A stretch of DNA of 64,000 nucleotides. Origin: Mesorhizobium sp. WSM4306. Its GTDB lineage: Bacteria > Pseudomonadota > Alphaproteobacteria > Rhizobiales > Rhizobiaceae. Under the pieces are notes generated by a model. It saw only the letters and a list, made by a program, of their open reading frames with translations. It did not search any database and was not told where the DNA came from. Below, piece after piece: positions 63,896 through 64,000 of this stretch; position 1 is the stretch's first letter; each line of letters starts with the position of its first letter. The DNA lies in the NCBI RefSeq assembly GCF_007003975.1, contig NZ_VFTC01000010.1:124001-188000 (forward strand), in the 5' to 3' direction. The position numbers and the translations under genes are program-made.

Positions 63896-64000
63896 ACGGG
63901 CGAGACCCGTGGCTCGCCCCGGTTGTGTGCGTCAAGTTCTGCAAAAAGGGGCGGCCATGTCGCTGTCATGCGGCTTGGCGCAGAGCGAGCTTCTTGTGCT

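Overview
The window looks like chromosome of an alphaproteobacterium of the order Hyphomicrobiales (Rhizobiales), most like Mesorhizobium or a close relative. This is inferred from GC-rich coding style, the gene order around the replication origin, the parS-like palindromes, and several families of short palindromic intergenic repeats. No rRNA, tRNA, CRISPR array, prophage or intact insertion sequence was seen.

Region 1 (1-4347) is an arsenic resistance locus. It holds the 3' end of an arsR, a thioredoxin-type arsC, an AqpS-like channel and a glutaredoxin-type arsC. A second arsR follows behind a perfect 12-bp-arm operator, then a flavoprotein with a cysteine-rich tail. A GNAT gene and an MFS exporter come next. 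Region 2 (5650-8884) holds several tiny membrane or soluble proteins and two copies of a GGACTTNAGTCY palindrome. It also has a three-domain protein (cyclic-nucleotide-binding, thioredoxin-fold, thioredoxin-reductase-like) coupled to a UBP-type zinc finger protein. This is the most system-like uncharacterised set in the window. Region 3 (8935-11022) holds a methyltransferase and a TacA/TacT toxin-antitoxin pair with an operator on its -10 box.

Region 4 (11019-22076) is sulfur metabolism. It has reverse transsulfuration (cystathionine beta-synthase and a gamma-synthase/lyase), an Rrf2 regulator with a flavoprotein, and a tauABC importer joined to ssuD. A frameshifted DJ-1/PfpI remnant and a possible small RNA lie between. 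Region 5 (22084-29986) holds envelope and housekeeping genes (RlpA-like, PHB depolymerase, transglutaminase-like protease, XRE-Smr-MltA-Tim44, FxsA, SecB).

Region 6 (30260-47349) is the chromosome origin neighbourhood. dnaQ, coaE, aroE, maf and ppsR are read leftward; hemE, hemJ, rho, mnmE, mnmG, rsmG, parA and parB are read rightward. Between ppsR and hemE lies a 400-bp gap with DnaA boxes, an AT-rich block and five GANTC sites, interpreted as oriC. Five parS-like sites lie between hemE and rsmG, just before parAB.

Region 7 (47887-53176) encodes a complete branched-chain 2-oxoacid dehydrogenase complex (E1alpha, E1beta, E2, E3). Region 8 (53182-56123) has a glycosyltransferase bracketed by near-identical direct repeats, and a saccharopine-dehydrogenase-like gene divergent from an AsnC regulator. 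Region 9 (56351-63706) is a carbohydrate ABC transporter with a natural Gfo/Idh/MocA-aldo/keto reductase fusion and a divergent AraC regulator.
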